The position numbers were made by a program, and so were the translations under genes. From contig JADLZK010007658.1 in assembly GCA_015847255.1 (NCBI GenBank), positions 1 through 64,000 on the forward strand: a DNA stretch of 64,000 nucleotides, read 5' to 3'. This document shows, one piece after another, positions 13,417 through 24,842 of this stretch (the first letter of the stretch is position 1; each line of letters begins with the position of its first letter). Below the pieces are notes generated by a model. The model saw nothing but the letters and a program-made list of their open reading frames with translations. It was not told where the DNA came from and did no database searches. The stretch comes from Hyparrhenia diplandra. Taxonomy: Eukaryota; Streptophyta; Magnoliopsida; Poales; Poaceae.

Positions 13417-15249
13417 ATGGCTCCCTTAACCACCGTCCCGACGTCCGGGCGCGCACCGATGCGCGGGATCCCTGGACTTCGTCGGCACCAGCCTCAGGGG
13501 CTCCCTCGTCGGAGTCACCTTCCCTCGGATGGTACGGGGCGAGATGGCGCGCCTCGTCGCGACACCGACGCGCCCGTGCTGGTGCGCTCGGCCGGGATCC
13601 GACTTCCGGACCACTAAGCCCCATACGGCGGCGGCCGACCACTTCTTCCGTCGCCATTACCGACCTGCTCCCGCACATCCTTAGTCCTGAGCCAACTCGG
13701 GGAACTCTTCCGCGGCGTCACCTTCTCCGCCGCCAATGTTGTCCTGCGATGCAGCGGGCGTGGCCGCTCTCCCCGACGAGTTCCTCGCGGCCTATGGCGG
13801 AGTGTACCGCGTGGACAGCTCTTCCCACTGGGAGACGTGACACCGAGCTCGGCGCGGACGGTCTCGAGACCGCCCTGGAGAGCTTAAACCTCGCGGGGCC
13901 GACCCCACGCGTGAGTGCTACATGTGCCACCGCGCGGATGGCGGCTGTCTTGCCCGCCTACCACAGCACGTTCGGGATCGGGGCTCGACGGCTCCCTCAA
14001 CGGCGCCCCTCCCAGCGGGTGCACGAGCACCTCGGCGAGAGCTCGAGGAGGCGGCGTGAAATCACGCAGAACGCGATGCCCTCCTCGAAGAGGCGGGGCC
14101 CGCCGACAGTCTGGCTCGGGGATGGGAGGCGCGCCGCCCCGCGACGGAGGCCGACGACCTCCCACCCGTCTTTTGGACGAGCAACCGCGTAACCTTGCGG
14201 TGGCCACCGAAGCTCCTCCACGAGCTTCCGAACCCGAGGGGCGCGAGCTCGAAGGCTCCAACAACGGTTTGCGTTCCCTCATCGAGAAGGCCGGCTGAGC
14301 AGCGGGTGGAAAGCTCGAGTCACACGGGACGTCTTCGGGAGGAGCATGAGGCCTCCTCCAACCGAGAGGGCTGAATCGAGGAAAGTCCCCCACGGAGTCC
14401 ATGCATGGCGGTGGGTGGGGGAAAACCGTGGACGCCCGGGACACCCTCGGCCGCCGGCGACTTGCGGAGGTGCGAAGAAACACCCGGAGCGCGGGGCCTC
14501 GTGGACGTCGCGGCGACCCAATCGGGATGACGACCGCCCGGCCAGGTCCTACAAAGAAGAGGAGGGGGTGGCCGCACGATAGTCGGGAGGACCGTGAGCC
14601 GCAGCCCGACCCCGAGGTCGGGAGGCGGCGGCGCGCTCCTCCCCTCACCACGCGGCACTCGGGCTCGGGCGGAACGCGAGGGAGGAGCCCCACTCGCGGA
14701 CGGGAGGAGGCCCGGGGTTTTGGTTCCCGGTCCACGACGCACCGTTCCTCCTCAACTTCGCGCTCCAACCTCCGTCCGAAGTACAACGGAGAGACAGATC
14801 CCAGCGTGCCGGCTCGAGGACTACCGCCATCGCGTGTCGAGGCGGGGGAGCCGACGACGAGCTCTTCATCATCCGCAACCTCCCCCGTACCTGCCCGACA
14901 CGGCTCGCTCTTGGCTCGAGCACTTGCCCGCGGTATGATCGGCGGTACCGGCATGACCTCAGCGGCGTTTTCTGTTGGCAACTTTCGGGGGACCTACTCG
15001 CGCCCTAGCAACACGTGGGACCTCCACAGCTGCCTGCTTGCGTGGAGGAACAAGAGCCTCGCGATTATATCCGGGCGCTTCTCCAAGCTCGCGAACGAGC
15101 TCACCGATGCCATCGATGCGAGATCATCACCGCCCTTCACCTTCGTGACGACTGCGAGACGCCATCCGAGAGCTCGCACTTGCAAGCCCAAGACGGTGAA
15201 GGACCTCCCTCGACTGCCGCCACGAACCACGCCGGGGCGAGGAAGCCAT
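13417..15249 (+). pseudogene. gag: gag, 5' part, frameshifted
   Basis: Gag is the structural capsid/nucleocapsid polyprotein. The ATG at 13417 is the first good start after the PBS. Typical Tat gag blocks appear in different frames: PKYNGETDP near 14775, TARSWLEHLP near 14900, GTYSRPSNTWDL near 14990 and RDYIRA near 15055. These correspond to the Retrotrans_gag core (PF03732 type). The changes of frame show several indels. The reading is cut at about 15249, where an LTR-like sequence begins. The N-terminal part before 14700 is Arg/Pro-rich and cannot be assigned. Confidence 0.75.
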
Positions 15250-16870
15250 TGTTGACACCTCGTTATCACCCATTTTTATATGTCAACAAGAGATGAAATA
15301 AGGACATAATTTGAATAAACACTTAGAATAGGGGTTTATACTAATGATTTCCACAAGTTTTGGTGATTTATGTAATTCCGGGGACTTAATGGGTAATTGC
15401 AGAGAATAATGGAGAAAGTTCCGAATATACAAGACTTGTGAAGACCGGACTTGACCGTGAAGCAACTCAATCCGAAAAGTGGACTAAAACAATCTAGAAG
15501 ACACCGGAAGGAACCAGAGGCCAAGGGAAGGAAGGCCACCGGCGGCCCGATGCCAATCGGGGCCGCCCGCCGGTGGGACCCTCCGGTCGCCCTCGAGACT
15601 TCTAGGTCGGTTTACCACCGACTTTGAGGTTGTATCTACGCCGTTGTTGAAGGTCGGTTTGATCCAAGGGTTGACGTTCATCGCCGAAAGTACTATATAA
15701 GAAGACCCTCTACCCCTAGGCCTAGCAATGAATTTCATTTTGTAATCATTATTAGACAGAGTCGAGGCGTAAGTAGAAGAGAGAGTTACTACCGTGAGAA
15801 TAGGATTAGCTACTAGTTCTAGTTCTAGTTCATCTAGTTTTAGTTCATCCAAGTTGATTAGCGTGAGATACAATTAGAGTCGGGTGTTCCTACCCGTAGT
15901 TCGTGATCATCAAATACTTTCGGTATGATTTATCTTATATCTATTACTTTGTTATTAATTGTTATTATGTGTTTGTTTGCTATGTTCTTACTTTTTATTC
16001 TAATAGTATGATTGATATAGATTTAGTTTATGATAGATATATGTATCTATTTGTAGGTTTTTAATTCAATACTCGAAAGTGGGTTAGGTGGTAGAAATTA
16101 TGTAAGCGTGGTGCTTATATATGATTTACCGCAAATGCACCTTATATTCGGGTCGTGTGGTAGATCGCGGGGGTGACAGATACTGTTGAGTCCTTTGGAG
16201 TCCACCCTCCGAATATAAGACACGTGGACATTGATTATGGGGAATATCTTGTTTTTGCTCTTGAGTTTCCTTGATAATCGTCCGGATACATGATCTAGAG
16301 TTTACTATGCTATAGATGATAACATATGCCTTAGAATGAATGTAATGACTTAGTAGATTAAATGCTATAGATGAATTTCGTCTCTTAAAGTAGTCCTATG
16401 CTAAGTCTAACTTAGTAGATATTTCCATCTCCGTAAGTAATGCCTCTCGCCTACTTTTATCTATTATTATTATATCTTTATTATCGACTTACCCCTCGCT
16501 AAAGTTAGCTCTAATAATGTAATCTCTCATAAGTATGCCACTTATTAATAAAGTTAGTGCCCACCTTTAGATTATTCCTCCCGTGGTAGAATATAAATGA
16601 CAAAACCTGGATTACTCCCGGTGAAATGCTACAACAAAGGGTATTTATATCTCGTGCGCTGCGGGTATAGATCTTTTATATTTATTTTATTAGATTGCAT
16701 ATAACACATATCACAAGTATCACTTTTTGCATTTCATAGCATTGCTGTTAGGGATGACAACCTAGCACATAGTAGTGTTAAGAGATGAACCACTTTGAGT
16801 TTCTCTAATGGCATATGGCCTAGGGTGAGATTAACTCCACCTTATGTTATAGTGACGTTAGATTTACCAA
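15250..16870 (+). mobile_element. LTR-like remnant inserted in gag, plus orientation
   Basis: The AT-rich block sits abruptly in GC-rich gag and starts tgttgacacc. It has a TATA box at 15694-15700. Near its end (16615-16665) it carries ggtgaaatgctacaa followed by gtgcgctgcgg. The reverse complement of that pair is present near one end of the LTRs at 25931, 30482, 52585 and 58544, so this is a relative of those non-autonomous elements in the opposite orientation. By analogy the LTR should end near 16708. The following 160 bases may be a leader remnant with a decayed PBS. I could not find a matching TSD. Confidence 0.6.
15694..15700 (+). promoter_or_regulatory. TATA box of LTR-like remnant
   Basis: tatataa in the context tactatataagaagac lies about 440 bases into the LTR-like block. 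Confidence 0.5.
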
Positions 16871-16890
16871 CGACCATCTCCGCGGTCCTC

Positions 16891-17300
16891 CATGGCGCCA
16901 CAAGGCAAAGGCAAGGAGAAGGCCGCGCCGACAGAAGCGAAGCTGCCGGCTCGAAGGCTCGAGCTCACAGGAACAAAAAGAAGAACAAGAACAAGCGGCG
17001 GCGCCGAGGATGACTTCGCGCAGCCAGCCGCGAAAAGAAGAAGCCGGGCGCCCAGGCCGCGCGCCCGGTGCTCCCAAAGACTTCTTCGAAAAAAGAAGCT
17101 CGACCTACCCCCGCCCCAACCACGAGGGCCCGGTCAAGCACAAGCTCGGGGGCTGCGAGACTCCTGCGGAAGTTTGTAGCGGGGCCGGGGGAAGGGAAGG
17201 CCGCGGGCGGCGAGCACCATGATGGCGAGTTCGACGGGCGAGGCGGGCGACAAGGGCGTCTTCTTTGAGGGCCGGCGCCGTCAACGTCGTCTTCGGTGGC
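16891..17300 (+). pseudogene. gag: gag, 3' part with nucleocapsid finger
   Basis: A Lys/Arg-rich stretch (about 16900-17060) is followed by PNHEGPVKHKLGGC at about 17113-17154, a form of the unusual CPxHxnHxnC nucleocapsid finger of Tat-type gag. The first Cys is replaced by Arg here. This is the continuation of gag after the LTR-like remnant. The frame changes at least once. Confidence 0.65.
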
Positions 17301-17389
17301 CCACCGGCGTAGCGAGTCCAAGCGCCACCGGAAGCTCCTCGCAACGCGAGGTCCTCTTCACCGAGCCCGCGGCGCCCTCCTACCTCAAG

Positions 17390-17970
17390 TGGTCCGAGGG
17401 CCCCGATCACCTTCGACAAGAAGGACCACCCCGTGCATGTCCCGCATCCGGGAAGGTTCCCTCGTCGTCGATCCCATAGTCGGCACCAGCGCCCCTCGGC
17501 AAGGTGCCGATGGATGGTGGGAGTGGCCCTCAACCTCCCTACGTCGACACCACATGGAGGCTCTTGGCATCACGCGGGCTGGCTCCGACCCTCCACACGA
17601 CCCTATCCACGGGGTAGTGGGGGAAGCAGGCGTTTCCGCCGGACGGATCGACCTCCCCCCGTCACTTTCGGGCGACCCGAGTAACTTCCCGCAAAGGAGG
17701 TGCTCACCTCTCGAGGTGCTCCGTACAAGAGCGCCTACCATGCCTTGCCGGGCGGCCGTGCTACGCGGAGTTCATGGCCGTCCCCCAACTACACGCACCT
17801 CAAGCTCAAGATCCCGGACCAAAGGGCGTGATCACCGTCAACTCCACCTTTGAGCGCGCCTTCAAGCTGCGACAAGGAGGTTTGTGCAAAGACGCCGACG
17901 CCCTCATCAAGTCGGAGAAGCTCATCCCCGAGATGCTAGCGTGGTGCGCGCGAGGATTCCGCCGAAGCTG
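17390..17970 (+). pseudogene. pol: Aspartic protease region of pol
   Basis: The protease matures the Gag-Pol polyprotein. MDGGSG at 17510-17527 is the catalytic motif in the variant form typical of the Tat lineage (DGGSG rather than DTG). LVVDPIVG lies upstream at about 17460. Downstream, EALGITRAG, IDLPPSLSGDPSNF and the GRPCYAEFMAVPNYTH block near 17750-17810 follow the family order but need frame changes. Confidence 0.75.
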
Positions 17971-18059
17971 AAGAAGAGCGCGCGGCGCGGCCAAAGAAAG
18001 CGGCGAGCTCTTCCGTTGAGCTCGAGAAGGCGCGGGATCCTTCGAGCCCGACCAGGGAC

Positions 18060-18880
18060 GCCAAGGCGGTGAAGGTCGACGAGGAGGGGCGCACCGTTCG
18101 CGTCGGTGCCGAGCTCTCTCCTAAATAGGAAAGCGGCTCGTCGACTTCCTCCGCACGAACCTCGGCGTATTCGCGTGGAGACCCTCGGACATGCCCGGCA
18201 TACCGAGGGAAGTCGCCGAGCACTCCTTAAACATCAGGCCCGGCTCTCGACCGGTGAAGCGGCGGCTCCGATGTTTCGGCGATGGCGGCGGCGAGGCAAT
18301 CGCCCGAGGAAATAGATAAGCTCTTAGTGGTGGGCGTCGTTAAGGAGGTGTATCATCCCGAGTGGATAGCCAACCCCTGTACTAGTTAAGAAGAAGAATG
18401 GGAAATGGAGAATGTGTGTTGATTATACGAGTCTCAACTAGGCGTGCCCCAAAGGATCCGTTTCCTTTGCCGCGCATCGACCAAATCGTTGACTCCACCT
18501 CGGGTGCGAGGCGCTCTGTTTTTCTTGACGCCTACCAGGCTATCATCAAATCGCGATGAGCGAGCTCGATCAGCTCGCTACCTCCTTCATCACGCCCCTT
18601 CTAGCGCTCGCTACGTAACTATGCCCTTCGGGCAAAACGCCTGGGCGCCACTTTTTCAGGTGCGTGCGAAAGTCTTCAAGGAGCTTCTCGGAAGAGCGTG
18701 GAGGCATACGGCCGATGACATCGTAGTCAAGGCGAAACGCACGGGAGAGCTCATCCCCGACCCTCGAAGAAGTCTTCGGCAAGCCGCGAGTTCGGGGCAA
18801 AGCTCAATCCGAAAAAATGCGTGTTTGAGTACCCCGAGGGAAGCTCACGGGCTTCATCGTGTTCGAGCGCGGCATTGAGG
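18060..18880 (+). pseudogene. pol: Reverse transcriptase domain of pol, disrupted
   Basis: The RT copies element RNA into DNA. Family landmarks in order are: RPGSRPV near 18237, EVYHPEWIANP near 18345, the DPFPLPRIDQIVD region near 18450-18490, YVTMPFG at about 18613-18635, and an A-DD-IVVKAKR tract at 18710-18740 that corresponds to the catalytic YxDD box with a one-base insertion after the Tyr codon. In-frame stops (for example near 18125 and 18390) and frameshifts make it inactive as read. Confidence 0.8.
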
Positions 18881-19480
18881 CCAACCCCGAGAAAATCGAA
18901 GCCATCCGCGGCATGGGCCCCATCAAGAACGTCAAGAGCTGCGGCGACTTACGGGTGCTTGGCGCCCTTAGCGCATTCATTGCTCGGCTAGGCGAACGAA
19001 GTCTTCCATTGTACAAAGCTCTTAAAGAAGTCGAGCGCCGCTGGGACCGAGGCCCGAGGCCCAATCCGCGCTCGACTCTCCGAAAGAGCTCTTAACAAAC
19101 CCGCCCATACTCACTCCGCCCAAGCCGGATGAACCAATGCTGCTATACATCGCGGCCACCCCGCAAGTGGTGAGCACGGCATCAGTGAGTGGAAAGAGAG
19201 GAAGAAGGTCATGCGCTTAGGTGCAATGACCGGTCTACTTTGTCGGCGAAGTCCTCTCCGACACAAAGTCACGATATCCACAGCTCCGGCTTCGCCCTAC
19301 GCTCTCGATCACGCCCAAGGCTGCGGCATTATTTCGGACGCCCACCCGATCACCGTCGTCTCCAAATTTCCTCTCGGTGAGATCATCCGCAGCCCGATGC
19401 CACGGGCGCATCGCCAAGTGGGGAGTCGAGCTCATGGGATCGAGATGTTTCAGACGCCCCGGGGATGCCATCAAGTCCCA
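18881..19480 (+). pseudogene. pol: RT connection and first RNase H domain
   Basis: IEANPEKIEAI..MGPIKNVK and FIARLGERSLPLYKALK (18859-19095 frame) are the usual RT-thumb/connection block. The RNase H fragments follow: EREEEGHAL near 19190, YFVGEVLSDT near 19240, LRHYF near 19320, GRIAKWGVELMG near 19405 and AIKSQVL near 19465. Fragments occur in different frames. This is the Ty3-type RNase H that removes RNA from the RNA/DNA hybrid. Confidence 0.75.
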
Positions 19481-19499
19481 GGTTCTCCCCGACCGTCGC

Positions 19500-19975
19500 C
19501 CGAGTGGGACGGGAGACCGGCGCCGCCGAGACCCGGACGCGTCGTGCGGGGACGCTCTATTTCGGACGCTCGGTGAAAAAGTACACGGTGCGGGCGGGTC
19601 CGTCTTTGTATCACCGCAACGTGCGCATGAGATACTCGATCCCGCTTCACTTCACCGCCTCCAACAACGTGGCTGAGTACAAGGCTTTGGTCAACGGCAT
19701 GCGCATCGCCGTCGAGCTCAGCATCAAACACCTTGAGATCAGGGGGGCTTCTAAGCTCGTGGCTGATCAAGCCACAAAGGAGGCTGACTGCGTCAGCCCG
19801 AGGATGGTTGCGTACTCCGCCAAGGTACGCGAGCTCGAAGAACGCTTCGACGGGCTGGAGTTCAAGCACATTCGCCGCCAATACAACGGGGACGCCGACA
19901 TCCTCGCCAAGCTCGCCTCCGATCGACTACAGGTCCCACCCAGTGTCTTCGCACACGACCAGTACATGCCCTCCA
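19500..19975 (+). pseudogene. Second, archaeal-type RNase H (aRNH)
   Basis: One continuous frame from 19465 holds TLYFGRS, SIPLHFTASNNVAEYKALV, SIKHLEIRGASKLVADQ, the ELEERFDGLEFKHIRRQ block and NGDADILAKLAS. The AEY Glu, the RG(A/D)S strand and the final DxLA Asp box are RNase H signatures in the archaeal-type arrangement acquired by Tat Gypsy elements. It sits between the first RNase H and integrase, as expected. The Asp of the usual RGDS is Ala here (RGAS). This is the best preserved part of pol. Confidence 0.8.
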
Positions 19976-20099
19976 TCCGGCTCGAAGGGCAAGGCTCAAA
20001 CCCACGCAATGACCCGTCGGGGACCCCGTTTGTCCTCGCGCCTACCAAGGCCAAGGACCTTCCGAGCTCGAGCTCGACGATGGAGGTCGGCGTAAGAGG

Positions 20100-21398
20100 T
20101 CAACCTCGTTGAAGCCAAAGTACTCGCCACCACGGAACTAGAAGCCCCGAGACCCGATTGGCGGCTCCCCATCCTGGCATGGCTACAGGACGGCAAACTT
20201 CCCGAGCAGAAGGAAGAAGCCAGGCGCATCACCCGCCGTGACAAATCCTACGTCGTCATCGAGCGTGAGCTCTACAGAAGGGGCGCGTCGGGGGTGCTCC
20301 AACGCTGCATCACCGTTGAGGAAGGGCACGACCTCATCGGAGAGATCCACGCCAGCGAGTGTGGACACCACGCGGCTCCACGAGCTCTAGTTGGCAAGGC
20401 GTTCCGCCAAGGCTTCTATTGGCGACCGCCATCGCCGACGCCAACCGCATCGTCGCGCCGCCACGAGGGATGCCAGTTCTTCACCAAGCAAACACATCTC
20501 CGGCGCAGCCCTCCGGACGATCCCCCTGTTACTTGGCCCTTGCGGTGCGGGGGCTCGACATGGTCGGTCCCTTCATGAGATCGCCGGGGCTTCACTCACC
20601 TCCCCGTCGCCATCGACAAGTTCACCAAATGGATCGAGGTGATGCCCATCTCGCGTACGAGATCACGGGGAGACGATCAAGTTCTTCGACGGCATCGTCC
20701 ACCGCTTCGGCGTGCCGAACTTCGATCATCAGCGACAACGGCACCAACTTCACCGGCGGATCTTCCTCGACCGGTGTGGCGACTACAACATCCGAGTGAA
20801 TTTGGGCCTCCGTCGGTCCACCGGGACGAGCGGGCAGGTCGAGCGTGCCAACGGCTTGATTTTTGCGAGGGATTGAAGCCAAGAATCTTCAAAAGGTTAG
20901 AAAAATTCGAGGGAGATGGCTCGCCCGAGCTTCCCGCGATCATATGGAGCCTCAGGGCTACTCCAAGCGAGCCACGGGGACGGACCCCCTTCTTCCTCGT
21001 CTTCGGCCGACGGCCGTGCTCCCCCACCGACCTCGACTACGGCGCACCGTGAGTCCGGCGCACAACGACGATACGCCGGCAACCAGACCTCCTTTCGAAG
21101 ACGCCGCGAGATCAGCTCAAAGAAGCCCGTGAGGTCGCCGTCGTGCATTCGGCCAAGTACCAGCGGTCGATGCGCCGCTACCCACGACCGCCACGTCCCG
21201 GCGAGCCTTCAAAGCCGGCGACCAAGTCCCACGGCGAGTTCGAGCACGAAGGAGAAGCACAAACTCTCGGCGCCCTGGGAAGGACCATTCACCATCGTTC
21301 GAGTCCTTCGCCCAGGCTCGTACAAGATCCAGGACTCCCGCGGTCGCGAGCTCGCGAACTCATGGAACATCGAACAGCTACATCGCTTTTACCCTTAG
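20100..21398 (+). pseudogene. pol: Integrase region of pol, frameshifted
   Basis: Integrase inserts the DNA copy. The N-terminal HHCC finger is visible as LQRCITVEEGHDLIGEIH, CGHHAAPRALV and CEGCQFFTKQTH across 20297-20510. The catalytic core is represented by LDMVGPF, VDKFTKW, IISDNGTNFTGG near 20725-20760, GQVERANGL near 20830-20860 and the WSLRATP..TPFFLVFG block at 20945-21005. The C-terminal domain ends HKLSAPWEGPFTIVRVL and WNIEQLHRFYP with a stop at 21396-21398. Several frame changes break the core. Confidence 0.8.
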
Positions 21399-21949
21399 AC
21401 GCATTTTGTGAATATCACATGCGGTCGAATAACAACGACACACCTCGATGCGAAAAGTTGTGCGAGCATTCGATCTCTCACGGCCGTTGAGCAATGGCTG
21501 CCCTTTACCTCTAGCAAGGCCCGCCCTTGCTCGGGGGCTACAGGGAACGGGGCGCACACCCTGAGTCTTTTTTTACGAACTCTTTTTCGCAAACAACACG
21601 AACACTCAAAAAAGAGCTCGATCGGCTCGACCTCGATTTTCGTTACCTATCTTTCCGATGGCGTCGAGTTCGACAAGTTTGCGAGCAACGCCCTCGGCAA
21701 GGTCCAACGCTTGCCCAATGAGCTCTAGCGCCCCCGCGGCCAACGAGTAAAGGGCTCGTTGCCTTAGTCAAGCAGAACGCGAGCTCAGAAAACTACGAGA
21801 TAACTAAAGGCGCAAACACCGGAAAGATAAAATGAGTCATTCATAGCTTAAACAAACTGTTACTTCTTTACACTTTGCCCCGAGTTTGGGGACTTTGTCC
21901 ATAACAAAAGAGGCAAACGCCTCAAGCCACCTAACTATCGCAGCTCACT
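21399..21949. other. Untranslated stretch between pol and antisense gene
   Basis: No coding sequence is recognised here. It contains a PPT-like copy, gctcgggggctac, at 21529-21541, identical to the true PPT at 32777-32789. Confidence 0.6.
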
Positions 21950-22594
21950 CCTCATCCTCGGAAGAACTCGCCCTCCGCCTCATCGTCGGAAGAACCCGTC
22001 TCCACCTCTTCCTCGCCGGCGGTAGGCTCGAACACCCCGAGCTCTTCGACGGCGAGCGAAGAGCTCCGCGACAACTTCTCCGAGCGGGCCTCCGCGGTGG
22101 CGACGATGTCTTCCAGCTCGACGCCCTCGCCCGGCTCAGGCCAGCCTTTGCCCACTATCTTGGTCGACTTCCGCATCTCAGGATAATGGGCAAGGACCAC
22201 GGTCAGTGCCTTATGGGCGGCACGACGGGCGTTGTCCCCCACCACGGCCGGCGCGGCTTTCGAGGCGCCGGTCCCTCCACCTCCCGACCCCAAGGGCCTC
22301 GCAGGCGCCCTCAATGTCGAGCACGAGGTTGGGTGTCGCGCTCCACCTTCTTCGCCGCGGCCTCGGCGTTCGTTGCCCGCTCGGGAGACCCGAGGCCTCG
22401 GCCTCCCCGGGACGGAGCTCCTCGCCGCCTCTCAAGACCGTTCGCACGACCCACGAGGTCGCTGCGGCCCGCTGCCGCAGGTCCTTCTCCTTACGCTCCA
22501 GCGAGTTGGGTGTGAGTCGGCGAGGACTCCGCGGCGGCCGTGGACTCCGGTCCTTCCTCTCGAGCCCGAGCCGCCCCGCCGACTTCTTCTTCTT

Positions 22595-22662
22595 CTGCAC
22601 GAAGAGCAAAAAATCAGATCAAACTCATGAGATCAAAGGAAGAGAAAAGAAGAGCTCCTTAC
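22595..22662 (-). other. Predicted intron of antisense gene
   Basis: In minus sense the donor is GTAAGGAG right after the GVGM codons and the acceptor is GTGCAG before a Lys-rich exon. Confidence 0.5.
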
Positions 22663-22784
22663 ATGCCAACGCCCGATAAAGTTCCTCCCGGCTCCTCCCA
22701 CAAGGCGAGATTCTCGGCATCGAGCCGAATTCTCTCGGCCTCCGAAGAGCCAAATATCGACCCGTCGGCGGCCGCGGTCGTAAA

Positions 22785-22860
22785 CTAAAACACCCACCTA
22801 TCAGCCTAGGCGCGGAGGAAAAAAAGAGGGAAGAGAGGGAGTTAGGAAAGTAGCGCTTAC
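22785..22860 (-). other. Predicted intron of antisense gene
   Basis: In minus sense the donor is GTAAGCGC and the acceptor TTTTAG. An alternative acceptor lies at 22798-22799. The next exon is protein-like. Confidence 0.5.
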
Positions 22861-24770
22861 CTTCCGGCTCGGCTTCACGGTCTTGAAGCGCCTTCCCTTC
22901 GCGTCGCGCTCCTCTCCAAAGATCGGATCTCGACGCTCCTGCCGGCGTTCAAGCTCCACGTCCTCCAAAGCTCGACGGAAGGTCGTCGAGCTCCTCTCGC
23001 ATGAGCTCGCGCCGTTTGCGGCTCCTAGCAATGAGCTCCCTCTTCACGCTTCACCGCCCGCCCTGCTCGGACGGACTTCATCGGCGACCTCCACCCGAGC
23101 CTCGGCGGCGTGTTCGCGGACCTCACGGATGTGCTCGCGACATCGCCCGACGCCGCCGGCTGCTCGCGGTCGCGGCCGGACACCGGCGAGCCCTACGCTC
23201 GCGCGTGAGACCAAGCTACGCCCGACCTGCCCGAAGGCCCCCGATCTCGCTTCCGGCTTCCACCACGCGGTTGAAGCGGCAACGCGTCCCTCAAGTCCCG
23301 GAAAGACTAATTAGCACCTTGGGCGCGAGGGGTCGGGCAAGGGATGAGCCGGTTAGATCTCTTACCCCGATCATTTGGTGGAGGCACGCCGGCCCCTCTC
23401 GCCTGGAAGCGGCGGCACCTCCGCTCGCGGTCCGCGGCGACGCCGCCCCCGCCCGACCACAGCGCAAACGACGCCGCGGCCGACGACGTGAGCCCTCGGC
23501 CCTCCGAGCTCTCTCCGGGCGTCCCCGCCCGGCGATGCCCGGCACGCATCCGTGTCGCGTTTTGGAGCGTCACCCACGCCCCCCAAGAGGCGACTCCGTG
23601 GCCCGCGCTCCGGGGGCGGCAGGCCTGCGACGCCCACCACCGGCGTCGGGGGACGGTGTGGGCATGGCACGAGGACCCTCCGAGACCACCAGGGTCTCCG
23701 CGGCGAGCTCATCCACGTCCGTGCCCCCGCGTACTCGCGTCCCTCGGGCTCCTCGTCACGCCCGCGGTCTCCGCGGTGAGCTCGTCGACGGCGCGTCCAC
23801 GCACAATCTCGGTTTCCTCTTCACGCCTCGCGGTCTCCGCGAAGGGCTCGTCGAAGACCGCGTCATGTGCCTCCTCATCTTGGGGCACCTCTCCACGCCC
23901 GCGCCCGCAGCGGGGAACTCGCCCCGTCGGGACGATCCACGCCGCCCGAGGTCCGGACCCGAGGGACATCCTCGCGCTCCCCCTCCTTCTCGGGAGAGCG
24001 AGGTCGATCACGTCCGTCTCCACGCGCCCGACGTGGCGGCAGCGGGCCGGGGGCGGGTCCTCCGGCCGCGGCAGGAATCGATCAACGACGCCATCGCCCC
24101 GAGTCACCGGAGCGGTGCTCGACGACGACGCGGCAGCGCTCCCGCGGACTCGGCTCGCTCCTTTCCTCCGGGGCTCGGGGCGACCGCCCCGTGGCCGCGC
24201 AGACGACGGAGGCGGAGGGGCCACCGAGCTCGACCCCGTCGCCGTTTCGAGCCGCCAGGGGGTTCGGAGGCCCCAAAGGCCTTACCTTCTCCCCACACGG
24301 CGACAAAGCAAAAAGTCGAGGATCCGATGCGAACAAAGGGAGAGAGCTCGGCGCCGCGGCTGCGCGCGCTCAAGAAGGGTAGCGAGCTCGGGCGCTACCC
24401 AACGACCACGCGCCACGGCCGTCCTCTTCTCCCCTCGCGGCCGCGGTGCTCGGCAGCGCCCTTTTCTTCCGACCGCGTCCTTGGAGGAGGGCTGGACCGA
24501 GCGCGCGTCTGAACCGACGAGGCCGCCGGCGCCACCCAGACGGCGATGATGTCCCCGCTCTTCCCCGGCGGCCGCACTCCTGGGTCCTCGGGCCCCCGGC
24601 CGCTGAAGTCGTCGTCCGCTAGCGCCCGTCGCCCGAAGACTCTTCAGCGAAGGCGGTCGACATCTTGGTCGGCGGCGGCGCGGCGAGACGAATCGTTCCC
24701 GACGTAACGCACGTGGAAGGGATTGGCCTCGCCTCGGTGGAAGGTGGGGCCCGAGATGAACATCGCCAAT

Positions 24771-24842
24771 CTACAAAGATGAGAAGAATCACTCGCGAAA
24801 AAGCGAAGACAACCAAGGAGAGAAGACGAGGGATGAACTCAC
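24771..24842 (-). other. Predicted intron of antisense gene
   Basis: In minus sense it begins GTGAGTTC and ends TTTGTAG, 72 bases long and T-rich before the acceptor, as plant introns are. Confidence 0.55.

Noticed and set aside
13426..14981. Long minus-strand frames opposite gag, including 365 codons
   Set aside because: Shadow frames of GC-rich gag; the gag blocks are on the plus strand.
23001..24549. Long plus-strand frames of 503 and 401 codons
   Set aside because: They lie opposite exons of the antisense gene in very GC-rich DNA, are Arg/Pro/Ser-rich, overlap each other in different frames and show no domain. They are strand shadows.
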